From NCBI RefSeq assembly GCF_042656585.1, contig NZ_JBHSPG010000023.1: a stretch of DNA of 64,000 nucleotides; one strand, given 5' to 3'. Both the position numbers and the translations under genes were made by a program. Positions 42,928 to 51,070 of this stretch are shown in pieces. The DNA comes from Thalassorhabdus alkalitolerans (GTDB lineage Bacteria; Bacillota; Bacilli; Bacillales; Marinococcaceae). A model generated the notes under the pieces. The model was not told the origin of the DNA. It saw only the letters and a list, made by a program, of their open reading frames with translations, and did not search any database. Position 1 is the stretch's first letter. Each line of letters begins with the position of its first letter.

Positions 42928-43308
42928 ATGAGTATTCCTATTCAATCTTATGGATTGCATCAATTGCCTCATCCTCAAAAACATATTCCCGAAAATAATA
43001 AGATTGAAACATCTTATTTTCAGAAATTGTTTACAGAAGAACTCGCCGGGCCTACTAGTTTAAAAATCAGCAAACATGCTGATAAACGGCTTGCTGCAAG
43101 AGAGGTAACAATTTCCCCTGAGCAATGGAAAAAGATTGACGAACAAATAAAAAGTGCAAAGAAAAAGGGAGTAAATGAGTCGCTGGTTCTCACTGATAAG
43201 GCTGCATTAATTGTAAGCGCCAAAAATGAGACAGTTATTACAGCAATGAATAGACAGGAAGCAAACGGTCAAATATTTACAAACATAAATGGGACAATTG
43301 TTTTATAG
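42928..43308 (+). CDS. Flagellar operon protein of the TIGR02530 (flg_new) type
   Basis: A 126-residue protein between flgD and flgE. Its central part, ISKHADKRLAAREVTISPEQWKKIDEQIKSAKKKGVNESLVL followed by ALIVSAKNETVITAMNRQEANGQIFTNINGTIVL, matches from memory the conserved flagellar operon family TIGR02530, which is always found upstream of the hook gene. No biochemical function is established. No membrane segment is seen; it is probably a hook-assembly factor or export substrate by context. Confidence 0.85.
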   Translation: MSIPIQSYGLHQLPHPQKHIPENNKIETSYFQKLFTEELAGPTSLKISKHADKRLAAREVTISPEQWKKIDEQIKSAKKKGVNESLVLTDKAALIVSAKNETVITAMNRQEANGQIFTNINGTIVL

Positions 43309-43387
43309 AAGGCCCGACCTGCCAAGGAAGCCTTTAGCTGTAGATCGACTGATACAGTGAGTTTCAAAACAGAGGGAGGAAAAACAT

Positions 43388-44182
43388 ATGCTTCGTTCAA
43401 TGTATTCTGGAATATCAGGAATGAACAATTTTCAAACGAAATTAGATGTCATAGGAAATAACATTGCTAATGTAAATACTTTTGGTTTTAAAAAAGGAAG
43501 AACGACGTTTAAGGATATGGTGAGCCAACAGATGGCGGGTGCCACTGGACCGCAGGCAGGGCAAGGAGGAACAAATCCAATTCAGGTAGGTCTGGGATCT
43601 CAGATTGGCTCTATTGATACGATCATGACCCAGGGGAGCCTGCAAAATACGAACCGGGAGCTTGATTTAGGAATCTCTGGAGACGGCTTTTTTACTGTAA
43701 CAGATGGAGATGCTGACTATTATACGAGAGCGGGGAATTTCTACTTAGATGAAGACGGTTCTATTGTAAACAGTGAAGGCATGTACCTGGTAGGTGCTGG
43801 CGGAGCCTCTCCTATTACAGTACCTGCTACATCTCAAAGCTTTAGTATCGGCCAGGATGGAACAGTTAATATCATTAACGAAAATGGAGACCTTGTGGCA
43901 GGCGATCAGGTTGGTCTTGCTATTTTTGATAATCCGGAAGGCCTTTCCAAAATAGGCGGGAATCTTTATCAGGAAACAGCCAACTCAGGACCGGCAGTAC
44001 TTGGAGCTCCTGCCGCAGGGGGGGCAGGAAGCCTGGTTGCTGGAACATTGGAAATGTCCAACGTTGATTTATCAGAGGAATTTACAGAAATGATAGTCTC
44101 TCAAAGAGGTTTCCAGGCTAATACGAGAATCATTACAACCTCAGATGAAATTCTGCAAGAATTAGTCAATTTAAAACGGTAA
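43388..44182 (+). CDS. flgE: Flagellar hook protein FlgE
   Basis: Hook subunit of the short bacillar type (264 residues; it was formerly named flgG in B. subtilis). The N-terminal signature is MLRSMYSGISGMNNFQTKLDVIGNNIANVNTFGFKKGR. The central domain includes DLGISGDGFFTVTDGDADYYTRAGNF, and the C-terminus SNVDLSEEFTEMIVSQRGFQANTRIITTSDEILQELVNLKR is family-typical. It is preceded by GGGAGGAAAAAC. The alternative, FlgG distal rod, is set aside because of the gene context after flgD. Confidence 0.93.
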   Translation: MLRSMYSGISGMNNFQTKLDVIGNNIANVNTFGFKKGRTTFKDMVSQQMAGATGPQAGQGGTNPIQVGLGSQIGSIDTIMTQGSLQNTNRELDLGISGDGFFTVTDGDADYYTRAGNFYLDEDGSIVNSEGMYLVGAGGASPITVPATSQSFSIGQDGTVNIINENGDLVAGDQVGLAIFDNPEGLSKIGGNLYQETANSGPAVLGAPAAGGAGSLVAGTLEMSNVDLSEEFTEMIVSQRGFQANTRIITTSDEILQELVNLKR

Positions 44183-44190
44183 TTTATAAC

Positions 44191-44234
44191 AAAGGGAGGG
44201 CAGAGCTGCGAACTCCTTGGCTCTGATGACGAAT
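44191..44234 (+). promoter_or_regulatory. Split ribosome binding site of swrD with intervening hairpin
   Basis: The Shine-Dalgarno AAAGGGAGGG (44191-44200) is 34 nt from the swrD ATG (44235). Perfect 6-bp arms CAGAGC (44201-44206) and GCTCTG (44220-44225) lie directly after it. Folding this stem leaves 9 nt between the Shine-Dalgarno and ATG 44235. ATG 44226 is in frame but would then touch the stem. Confidence 0.55.
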
Positions 44235-44453
44235 ATGATTGAACTAACAAGGTTAAATGGGCAGACTTTTTATCTTCACGCCCTGTTAATAGAACAGATT
44301 CAAGCCTTTCCTGATACTACCATTCTTCTCACGAACGGAAAATCTATTATCGTCAAAGAATCGATGACAGGAGTAAAGGAAAAAATGCAGGCTTTTTATT
44401 CCTCTATCGGCTTAGTCGGTACAACGGCCATGAAAGGAGGAGATAAGGAATGA
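44235..44453 (+). CDS. swrD: Swarming motility protein SwrD (FlbD family, YlzI)
   Basis: SwrD raises flagellar power during swarming in B. subtilis. The 72-residue protein starts MIELTRLNGQTFYLHALLIE, as in the family, and continues with PDTTILLTNGKSIIVKES. ATG 44235 gives the canonical N-terminus. In-frame ATG 44226 and TTG 44217 would add residues not seen in relatives. The ribosome site is remote and separated by a hairpin. The stop overlaps the fliL start by 4 bp. Confidence 0.92.
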   Translation: MIELTRLNGQTFYLHALLIEQIQAFPDTTILLTNGKSIIVKESMTGVKEKMQAFYSSIGLVGTTAMKGGDKE

Positions 44454-44881
44454 AAAAAAATAAACTTCTCAGTATTATGGCCGTTATGCTTGTATCCATT
44501 ACGTTATTAGGCGTGCTGGCGATCGTCCTTTTTAATTACCTTTCTGACGACCAGGAAGTAACCGCTGAACCAAGTATTGAGGAAGTGATTGAAAACTCCT
44601 GGGAGACAGAGGAAATTACAACCAATCTATCCTCTAACCATTTTATTCGAGCCCAATTCAGGATTCATCTGGATTCCAAGCATACCAGAGAGGAAATTAA
44701 GCAAAGAGATTTTCAAGTTAACAATTTGATTATCCGAGAACTGGCCAACCTTAAAGCGAGCGACCTTCAAAGTAAAGAAGGAATTGAAGAGTTAGAAGCT
44801 TCGCTTGTTGAGCAATTAAATGAAATGGTAGAAGACGGCAAAGTAGTGAACGTGTATACAACTCAGCGGATGATCCAATAA
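44450..44881 (+). CDS. fliL: Flagellar basal body-associated protein FliL
   Basis: Single-pass membrane protein (helix ILSIMAVMLVSITLLGVLAIVLF-like, about residues 6-28) that encircles stators and supports torque. The periplasmic-side domain carries the FliL pattern around HFIRAQFRIHLDSKHTREEIKQRDFQVNNLIIRELANLKASDL. It has 143 residues. It is coupled to swrD and lies 37 bp before fliM. Confidence 0.94.
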   Translation: MKKNKLLSIMAVMLVSITLLGVLAIVLFNYLSDDQEVTAEPSIEEVIENSWETEEITTNLSSNHFIRAQFRIHLDSKHTREEIKQRDFQVNNLIIRELANLKASDLQSKEGIEELEASLVEQLNEMVEDGKVVNVYTTQRMIQ

Positions 44882-44918
44882 AAGAATTCTATTGGAATAG
44901 GGAAAAGAGGTGAGCGAT

Positions 44919-45908
44919 TTGGCTGATGTGTTATCACAAAATGAAATTGATGCATTACTTTCAGCGATCTCTACTGGAGAGATGGATGCAGAGGAACTGC
45001 GAAAGGAAGAAGAAAAACAAAAAATTCACACCTATGACTTTAAAAGAGCGGTGCGATTTTCAAAAGATCAGATCAGGAGCTTATCAAGAATACATGAAAA
45101 TTTTTCCCGCTTGCTCACCACTACCTTTTCAGCACAGCTTCGAACGTTTGTACAGATATCTGTAGCCTCTGTAGACCAATTGCCTTACGAAGAATTTATT
45201 TCCTCTATTCCTCAAATGACGTTGTTAAATGTTTTTGAGCCATACCCGTTAGAAGGCAGGTTTCTAGTCGAAGTAAATCCTAATATTGGCTATGTCATGC
45301 TGGATCGGATGCTTGGCGGAAAAGGGGCCAGCTTTAATAAAATTGATACGTTAACAGAAATTGAAACTAGAATACTAAAGCAGCTTTTTCAAAGAATGCT
45401 TGAAACGTTTCAAGAAGCCTGGGAATCTGTGATCAGTATTGAGGCTGAAATGCATGCATTAGAGGTTAACCCTCAGTTTCTGCAAATGGTATCTCCAAAT
45501 GAAACAGTGGTGGTAATTTCCTTGTCTACGACAATTAATGAAGCTTCCGGGATGATAAATATTTGTCTTCCTCATGTAGTACTTGAAGAAATTCTGCCAA
45601 AGCTCTCTGTGCATTACTGGATGCAGACCAAAAAGCAAAAAAGAGACAGCAATCATGAAAAAGCTTTGCAGGCAACCGTTCAAAAAGCTCCGCTTACTGT
45701 TCAAGCTTTGCTTGGGCATTCGCAAATTTCTATTGAAGACTTTCTTCAGTTGAGTCCTGGCGATGTTATTCAATTAAATCAGGGTATTCATGAACCCTTA
45801 GAAATACATGTTGAGGGAGAGAAAAAGTATTATGGGCAGCCTGGCAAGATGAAAAACAAAATGGCCGTCCAAGTAACCAGGGAGTATGAGGAGGGGGAAG
45901 AAAATTGA
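44919..45908 (+). CDS. fliM: Flagellar motor switch protein FliM
   Basis: C-ring switch component bound by CheY-P. I place the start at TTG 44919, which has AGAGGTG 6 nt upstream and gives MADVLSQNEIDALLSAI, keeping the conserved CheY-binding peptide. The upstream GTG 44910 would lie within the ribosome site. The middle CheC-like domain (RAVRFSKDQIRSLSRIHENFSRLLTT onward) and the C-terminal SpoA domain (VQALLGHSQISIEDFLQLSPGDVIQL) are intact. It has 329 residues and overlaps fliY by 4 bp. Confidence 0.97.
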   Translation: MADVLSQNEIDALLSAISTGEMDAEELRKEEEKQKIHTYDFKRAVRFSKDQIRSLSRIHENFSRLLTTTFSAQLRTFVQISVASVDQLPYEEFISSIPQMTLLNVFEPYPLEGRFLVEVNPNIGYVMLDRMLGGKGASFNKIDTLTEIETRILKQLFQRMLETFQEAWESVISIEAEMHALEVNPQFLQMVSPNETVVVISLSTTINEASGMINICLPHVVLEEILPKLSVHYWMQTKKQKRDSNHEKALQATVQKAPLTVQALLGHSQISIEDFLQLSPGDVIQLNQGIHEPLEIHVEGEKKYYGQPGKMKNKMAVQVTREYEEGEEN

Positions 45909-47128
45909 ATGATGATATGCTCTCTCAAGAGGAGATTAATGAGTTGTTAAAAGGTGTAAACGGTGATAGTGATGAGACAGAAGCAACAGATTCTACGGCC
46001 TTAAATAATGAGAGAAATATAGAATCCTATTTAACGCCCATTGAACAAGATGCATTGGGAGAAATAGGGAATATTTCCTTTGGCAGCGCAGCAACCGCTT
46101 TGTCTCAATTGCTCAACCAAAAAGTGGAAATTACGACCCCTGTAGTTTCAGCAGTGGCTATGCATGAGCTGCAGACTGAATTTCCGGAGCCGTGTCTTTC
46201 CGTGAATGTAGAGTACACAGAAGGGTTTCAAGGAACAAATCTTTTAGTTATTAAAAGCAGTGATGCTTCTATTATTGCTGATCTAATGATGGGCGGAAGC
46301 GGTTCAGTTGAAGATAAAGAGCTTGGTGAAATGGAAATTAGTGCCGTGCAAGAGGCTATGAACCAAATGATGGGGTCAGCTTCAACGTCGATGTCTGCCA
46401 TCTTTGGGAAACGAGTGGATATAACTCCCCCGGGAATTGAAATATTAGACGCTGAAACAAAAGAATCACCTGCTGATAACGAAGAAATGATAGTGAAAAT
46501 ATCTTTTCGTTTAAAGGTCGGAGAATTGATTGATTCCTCTATTATGCAAGTAGTCACCATTCCTTTTGCTAAAAAAATGATAAGTGAACTGATGGAGACT
46601 GAAGAACCTGATGGCGAGAGTAAGCCGTCTTCTGACACCAAGGGGCAAGAAGTAACCACACGTGAGACCTTAGCCAATAAGGAAGATTTTACTCAACATA
46701 CAAAGAAAGCTGAGGATTTCATCAGCAGAGATGCTCTTCAAGAAACAGCTGCGGCCAGGTCTGACAGTTACAATGGCGGACCGGAAAACTTTCATTCCGA
46801 GCCGGACAGTGAAGTCCAAACTGCAGTATTCTCTAACTTTGAAGAGAGGGAAGGGAAAGCTGCGGAGCCAAAGAACCTGGATATGCTGTTGGACATACCA
46901 CTTGACGTTACCGTAGAGCTCGGCAGGACAAAACGATCAATCAAAGACATTCTCGCCCTCTCTCATGGATCAATCATTGAACTCGATAAATTAGCCGGAG
47001 AGCCTATTGATATTTTAGTAAATCAAAAGCTGATAGCCAAAGGAGAGGTAGTGGTGATTGAAGAGAACTTTGGTGTCAGAGTGACAGATATTATCAGTCA
47101 AAAAGATAGAATAAAAAATTTAAATTAG
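45905..47128 (+). CDS. fliY: Flagellar motor switch phosphatase FliY (FliN-type C-terminus)
   Basis: FliY replaces FliN in bacilli and also dephosphorylates CheY-P at the motor. The start is TTG 45905, with GAGGAGGGGG about 8 nt upstream, overlapping the fliM stop. An N-terminal CheY-binding peptide (LSQEEINELLKGV) is followed by a CheC-like domain with both active-site helices (ALGEIGNISFGSAATALS and AVQEAMNQMMGSASTSMS). Then comes a variable acidic linker and the C-terminal SpoA domain (LDMLLDIPLDVTVELGRTKRSIKDIL). It has 407 residues, about 30 longer than B. subtilis, mostly in the linker. Confidence 0.97.
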   Translation: MNDDMLSQEEINELLKGVNGDSDETEATDSTALNNERNIESYLTPIEQDALGEIGNISFGSAATALSQLLNQKVEITTPVVSAVAMHELQTEFPEPCLSVNVEYTEGFQGTNLLVIKSSDASIIADLMMGGSGSVEDKELGEMEISAVQEAMNQMMGSASTSMSAIFGKRVDITPPGIEILDAETKESPADNEEMIVKISFRLKVGELIDSSIMQVVTIPFAKKMISELMETEEPDGESKPSSDTKGQEVTTRETLANKEDFTQHTKKAEDFISRDALQETAAARSDSYNGGPENFHSEPDSEVQTAVFSNFEEREGKAAEPKNLDMLLDIPLDVTVELGRTKRSIKDILALSHGSIIELDKLAGEPIDILVNQKLIAKGEVVVIEENFGVRVTDIISQKDRIKNLN

Positions 47129-47153
47129 CAGAGATATGAAAGGGGATATTAGC

Positions 47154-47516
47154 ATGGGACAATCTGTATTAATAGTTGATGATGCATCTTTTATGAGGAT
47201 GATGATTAAAGACATTCTGGTTAAAAACGGTTTTGAGATTGCCGGTGAGGCTCAAAATGGCGAGGAAGCTGTGGAGAGGTATAAAGAGCTATCCCCTGAC
47301 CTGGTTACAATGGATATTACTATGCCTGAAAAAGATGGGGTAGCGGCATTAAAAGAAATTAAAGCTTTTGATGGCAATGCCAAAGTCATCATGTGTTCAG
47401 CTATGGGCCAGCAATCAATGGTAATAGATGCTATTCAAGCAGGTGCAAAGGACTTTATCGTGAAGCCTTTTCAGGCAGACCGTGTGATTGAAGCGATTAA
47501 AAAAACGTTAGGATAA
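47154..47516 (+). CDS. cheY: Chemotaxis response regulator CheY
   Basis: Single receiver domain of 120 residues. The phosphoacceptor is Asp54 in LVTMDITMPEKDG. The acidic pair is Asp9-Asp10 in LIVDDASFMR, with Thr/Ser in IMCSAM and lysine in FIVKPFQADR. ATG 47154 follows AAAGGGGAT; ATG 47136 in frame is less likely. In B. subtilis the operon copy of the kinase CheA phosphorylates CheY, but cheA is absent from this operon. Confidence 0.97.
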   Translation: MGQSVLIVDDASFMRMMIKDILVKNGFEIAGEAQNGEEAVERYKELSPDLVTMDITMPEKDGVAALKEIKAFDGNAKVIMCSAMGQQSMVIDAIQAGAKDFIVKPFQADRVIEAIKKTLG

Positions 47517-47517
47517 A

Positions 47518-48165
47518 GTGTCGCCTCTTATGAAAAATTTTTTCGGTTTATTAATAATGATATGTTTTCTACTTATTTATTTCATGCCGCCCGGCTCCGT
47601 TTTTGCTGAAAGTAGTGAAAATGGAACGGTAAATGACTGGCTTCAAAATCAAGAGGAAGAGGGTTCGTTGTCTGATGCAAGTTCAGACAATGAACCTGTC
47701 TTAGCGGAAAGAAATCCTTTTCTCATGTTTGCTCAAATGATAGGCGCTCTCTTGTTTGTTATCGGCTTAATGTACATGCTTTTAAAGTTTATTAGTAAAA
47801 AAACAAAATCTTATCACTCTGCCCGCACGCTTCAAAACATAGGAGGGGTGCCTCTTGGAAATCACAAATCTGTCCAGCTGGTGAAGGTAGGAAATCGCCT
47901 TCTTGTCGTCGGGGTGGGTGACTCTATTCATCTATTAAAAGAAATAAAAAATGAAGAAGAAATACAAGAAATTTTGAACAATGAAGACGGGCAAAACGAT
48001 GAAGCCATGGAAAAAGCCACAGACTGGCTTCAAACCAAAATTCTGCGTAAGAAGCAGGATGACGATAACGTTAAACCTTTTCAATCTCTTTTAAACAGCC
48101 GTCTGGGTGAGTTAAAGGAAGCAAGAGAACAGGCGGGCCGCCGGGAAAAGGAGAGGGAACAATGA
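47518..48165 (+). CDS. fliZ: Flagellar biosynthetic protein FliO/FliZ
   Basis: A membrane protein that helps assemble the FliP export gate core. A signal peptide (FFGLLIMICFLLIYFMPPGSVFA, about residues 8-30) is followed by an acidic outer segment, a membrane helix (FAQMIGALLFVIGLMYMLLKF) and a cytoplasmic FliO domain (LQNIGGVPLGNHKSVQLVKVGNRLLVVGVGDSIHLL). The start is GTG 47518 or ATG 47530; GTG is favoured by its spacing from AGGA. It has 215 residues and overlaps fliP by 4 bp. Confidence 0.92.
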   Translation: MSPLMKNFFGLLIMICFLLIYFMPPGSVFAESSENGTVNDWLQNQEEEGSLSDASSDNEPVLAERNPFLMFAQMIGALLFVIGLMYMLLKFISKKTKSYHSARTLQNIGGVPLGNHKSVQLVKVGNRLLVVGVGDSIHLLKEIKNEEEIQEILNNEDGQNDEAMEKATDWLQTKILRKKQDDDNVKPFQSLLNSRLGELKEAREQAGRREKEREQ

Positions 48166-48842
48166 TTATCTTTCTTCCAGCAGTAGATATTGGCAACCTG
48201 TTAAGCGATGATCCAGAAGACCTGGCAACCACCATACAGCTGATAATTATGTTAACGATCCTTTCACTGGCCCCTGCTATTTTAATTTTAATGACTTGCT
48301 TTACAAGAATCGTGGTGGTGCTCTCTTTTGTGAGAATGGGGATTGCTACTCAGCAGATGCCTCCCAATCAGGTGTTGATTAGTTTAGCCTTATTTTTAAC
48401 CTTTTTTATTATGGCCCCTGTGTTTTCTCAAATAAATGATGAAGCGTTAACCCCTTTATTTGAGGGTGAAATTACACAAGAAGAAGCATTCCAGGAAGCA
48501 GCGTCACCAATAAAGGAATTTATGGCCCAGCACACCAGGGAAAAGGATTTGGCCCTGTTCATGGGGTACGCGGGTCTTGAGAGACCTGAATCACTCGATG
48601 ATGTCCCTTTAACAGCTCTTATCCCTGCGTTTGCTATAAGTGAACTTAAAACGGCTTTTCAGATCGGCTTTTTAATTTTTGTCCCTTTTTTAGTCATTGA
48701 CATGATAGTGGCCAGTGTTCTTATGTCGATGGGAATGATGATGCTTCCCCCGGTGATGATTTCACTTCCATTTAAAATTTTGTTATTTGTTTTGGTTGAT
48801 GGATGGTATTTAATTGTTGAATCTTTGCTTTTAAGTTATTAA
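48162..48842 (+). CDS. fliP: Flagellar export gate protein FliP
   Basis: Core subunit of the FliPQR export channel. The 226-residue polytopic membrane protein shows ILILMTCFTRIVVVLSFVR, MPPNQVLISLALFLTFFIMAP and the family C-terminus DMIVASVLMSMGMMMLPPVMISLPFKILLFVLVDGW. The N-terminus is the short bacillar type without a cleaved signal peptide. It is coupled to fliZ and followed 12 bp later by fliQ. Confidence 0.98.
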   Translation: MIIFLPAVDIGNLLSDDPEDLATTIQLIIMLTILSLAPAILILMTCFTRIVVVLSFVRMGIATQQMPPNQVLISLALFLTFFIMAPVFSQINDEALTPLFEGEITQEEAFQEAASPIKEFMAQHTREKDLALFMGYAGLERPESLDDVPLTALIPAFAISELKTAFQIGFLIFVPFLVIDMIVASVLMSMGMMMLPPVMISLPFKILLFVLVDGWYLIVESLLLSY

Positions 48843-48854
48843 AGGTGGTATATG

Positions 48855-49124
48855 ATGAGTCCGGAAATGGTTATAAGCTTGGCGGAAAACGGAGTATGGA
48901 CAGTATTTCTGGTAGCAGGACCTTTGTTAGTCGTTGCGCTGGTCCTTGGTCTTGGGGTTGCAGTCTTTCAAGCAACCACTCAAATTCAAGAGCAGACGTT
49001 GGCCTTTATCCCGAAAATATTAGGAGTGCTTGCTTCTTTAATTATTTTTGGTCCGTGGATGCTGTCTCATGTGGTTCAATTTGCTCATCAAATTCTAAGC
49101 AATCTTCACCATTATGTAGGATAA
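48855..49124 (+). CDS. fliQ: Flagellar export gate protein FliQ
   Basis: Small two-helix membrane subunit (89 residues) of the FliPQR channel, with FQATTQIQEQTLAFIPKI as the family signature. Of two adjacent ATGs I prefer 48855, which lies 6 nt from GGTGG and matches MS-type N-termini of relatives; ATG 48852 would add one Met. It is followed one base later by fliR. Confidence 0.97.
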   Translation: MSPEMVISLAENGVWTVFLVAGPLLVVALVLGLGVAVFQATTQIQEQTLAFIPKILGVLASLIIFGPWMLSHVVQFAHQILSNLHHYVG

Positions 49125-49125
49125 G

Positions 49126-49908
49126 ATGGACACAATGGAATGGATCAATCAATTTCCAGCCTTTTTATTAATCTTTGTACGAGTGCTGGCTTTTTTTACG
49201 ACAATGCCGATTTTTGCATATAGAAACGTACCTAATACTTTTAAAATAGGCCTGGCTGTATTTATGGCGTTTACGATGATGTTTACTGTGGATGTACCGG
49301 AACTTGCCATCAATGCTGAATTTTTTTTGCTTGTCATTAAGGAAGCGTTAGTCGGACTGCTGGTAGGGCTTGTCGCAAGTATGCTGATTTACGCAGTACA
49401 AGTAGCCGGAATGTTTATTGATATTCTTATGGGATTTTTAGTGGCAAACGTTATTGATCCCCAGACAGGGGCTCAAAGTCCGCTTACCGGAGGATTCCTC
49501 TATGCATTTACCATGCTTTTTTTACTTGCGGTAGATGGACATCACCTACTTCTTGATGGCGTTTATTACAGCTATGAATTTGTTCCTCTGGAACAATTGT
49601 TTCTTCCTTTTGGAAATGGCTCGATCGCATACTTTGCCCTAACCACCTTTACGACGATGTTTATCATCGCTTTCCAAATGGCTTTCCCGATTATCGGGTG
49701 TTTGTTTTTAGTAGATGTAGCATTAGGGATGATGTCACGGGCTGTCCCTCAAATGAACGTTTTTGTAGTGGGCCTGCCTTTAAAAATCTTCCTTGGGCTC
49801 CCTCTTTTGGCCATTATGCTGCCTGGTTTCTTTTCTCTTGTATCTTATACATTTGAGGAAGCAGGCACAGCCATGAGGACATTGCTGGAATTGTTTGGAG
49901 GGGCATAA
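49126..49908 (+). CDS. fliR: Flagellar export gate protein FliR
   Basis: Third core subunit of the export channel, a 260-residue polytopic membrane protein. Family motifs include NVIDPQTGAQSPLTGGFLYAF, LAVDGHHLLLDG and LFLVDVALGMMSRAVPQMNVFVVGLPLKI. It lies one base after fliQ and 2 bp before flhB. Confidence 0.97.
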   Translation: MDTMEWINQFPAFLLIFVRVLAFFTTMPIFAYRNVPNTFKIGLAVFMAFTMMFTVDVPELAINAEFFLLVIKEALVGLLVGLVASMLIYAVQVAGMFIDILMGFLVANVIDPQTGAQSPLTGGFLYAFTMLFLLAVDGHHLLLDGVYYSYEFVPLEQLFLPFGNGSIAYFALTTFTTMFIIAFQMAFPIIGCLFLVDVALGMMSRAVPQMNVFVVGLPLKIFLGLPLLAIMLPGFFSLVSYTFEEAGTAMRTLLELFGGA

Positions 49909-49910
49909 GA

Positions 49911-50993
49911 ATGAAACTTCGCATGGAACTTCAGTTTTTTTCCCAGGAAAAAACAGAAAAGGCCACGCCCAAAAAAAGACAGGATTCCAGAAAAAAAGGA
50001 CAAGTGGCAAAGAGTAATGACGTTAATACCGCACTCATTCTTCTGGCTGTCTTTTTATTTCTTTTTTTATATGCCGGAATCCTTGGCGACCACATTTTAA
50101 ATATGATGGGGCATATATTTAGTGAATATTTACGCTGGGAAATCACTTCGTTTACGCTTACGGTGATATTAGAGGAGCTTGTGATGGAAACAGCAATTGT
50201 TCTGCTTCCGATCATGCTTGTAGCTATGGTGGCAGGTACAGCAGCTTCCATGATGCAGGTTGGTATCTTATTTGCCCCGGAAGCAATTAAATTTAAAGCT
50301 TCCAAGATCAACCCTATCCAGGGGTTTAAACGAATTTTTTCTGCGCGTGCTCTCGTTGAGCTTTTGAAGTCTCTTTTGAAAATCTCATTAGTGGGGATTC
50401 TTGTATTTTCCGTCATTTGGTTTAACCTTGACTCTCTATTGCTCCTTTCTCATAAAAACATAGAAGCGGGTTTTTTTGAAATAGCACAGCTTACAGGCCT
50501 TATTGGATCGGGGGTTGCCGTTCTTTTACTCTTTCTGTCAATTCCCGATTATATATATCAAAAATATGATCATGAAAAACAAATACGAATGTCAAAGCAG
50601 GACGTAAAAGATGAACATAAAAAGATGGAGGGAGATCCGCGAATTAAATCAAAGCGCCGCCAGAAACAAATGGATATGGCTATGCAAAGAATGATGCAGG
50701 AAGTTCCTAAAGCTGATGTGGTCATTACTAACCCCACTCATTACGCGATTGCATTAAAGTACGAGGAAGACAAGATGGAAGCCCCGGTGATTGTTGCAAA
50801 AGGGGTGGATTTTATGGCTATGAGAATTCGGATGGCTGCTGAAAAGAATGAGGTCGCCATGGTAGAAAATAAGCCCCTGGCAAGATCACTGTACAGTCAC
50901 GGAAATATAGGAGACCACGTTCCGGAAGATTTATTTAAAGCGGTGGCGGAAGTGCTGGCTTATGTGTACCAGTTGAAAAATAAGCTGCCCTAA
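49911..50993 (+). CDS. flhB: Flagellar export switch protein FlhB
   Basis: FlhB changes export specificity from rod/hook to filament subunits after autocleavage. The 360-residue protein has the N-terminal EKTEKATPKKRQDSRKKGQVAKS, four membrane helices (about residues 35-210) and a cytoplasmic domain with the autocleavage motif NPTH in ADVVITNPTHYAIALKY (about residues 270-286). The C-terminal domain ends VPEDLFKAVAEVLAYVYQLKNKLP. A small protein, YlqH (21505-21777), repeats this C-terminal domain. Confidence 0.98.
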   Translation: MKLRMELQFFSQEKTEKATPKKRQDSRKKGQVAKSNDVNTALILLAVFLFLFLYAGILGDHILNMMGHIFSEYLRWEITSFTLTVILEELVMETAIVLLPIMLVAMVAGTAASMMQVGILFAPEAIKFKASKINPIQGFKRIFSARALVELLKSLLKISLVGILVFSVIWFNLDSLLLLSHKNIEAGFFEIAQLTGLIGSGVAVLLLFLSIPDYIYQKYDHEKQIRMSKQDVKDEHKKMEGDPRIKSKRRQKQMDMAMQRMMQEVPKADVVITNPTHYAIALKYEEDKMEAPVIVAKGVDFMAMRIRMAAEKNEVAMVENKPLARSLYSHGNIGDHVPEDLFKAVAEVLAYVYQLKNKLP

Positions 50994-51070
50994 AAGGGAA
51001 CAAATATGAGTTTACTGCAGAGATAAAAACAAGAGCACACCGAACCGGCTGAAGAAAGAGGAGATTTGTT

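Noticed and set aside
46600..46870. Longer, acidic linker of FliY as a possible insertion element
   Set aside because: The reading frame is continuous and the linker is variable in the whole family; no repeats or element ends are present.
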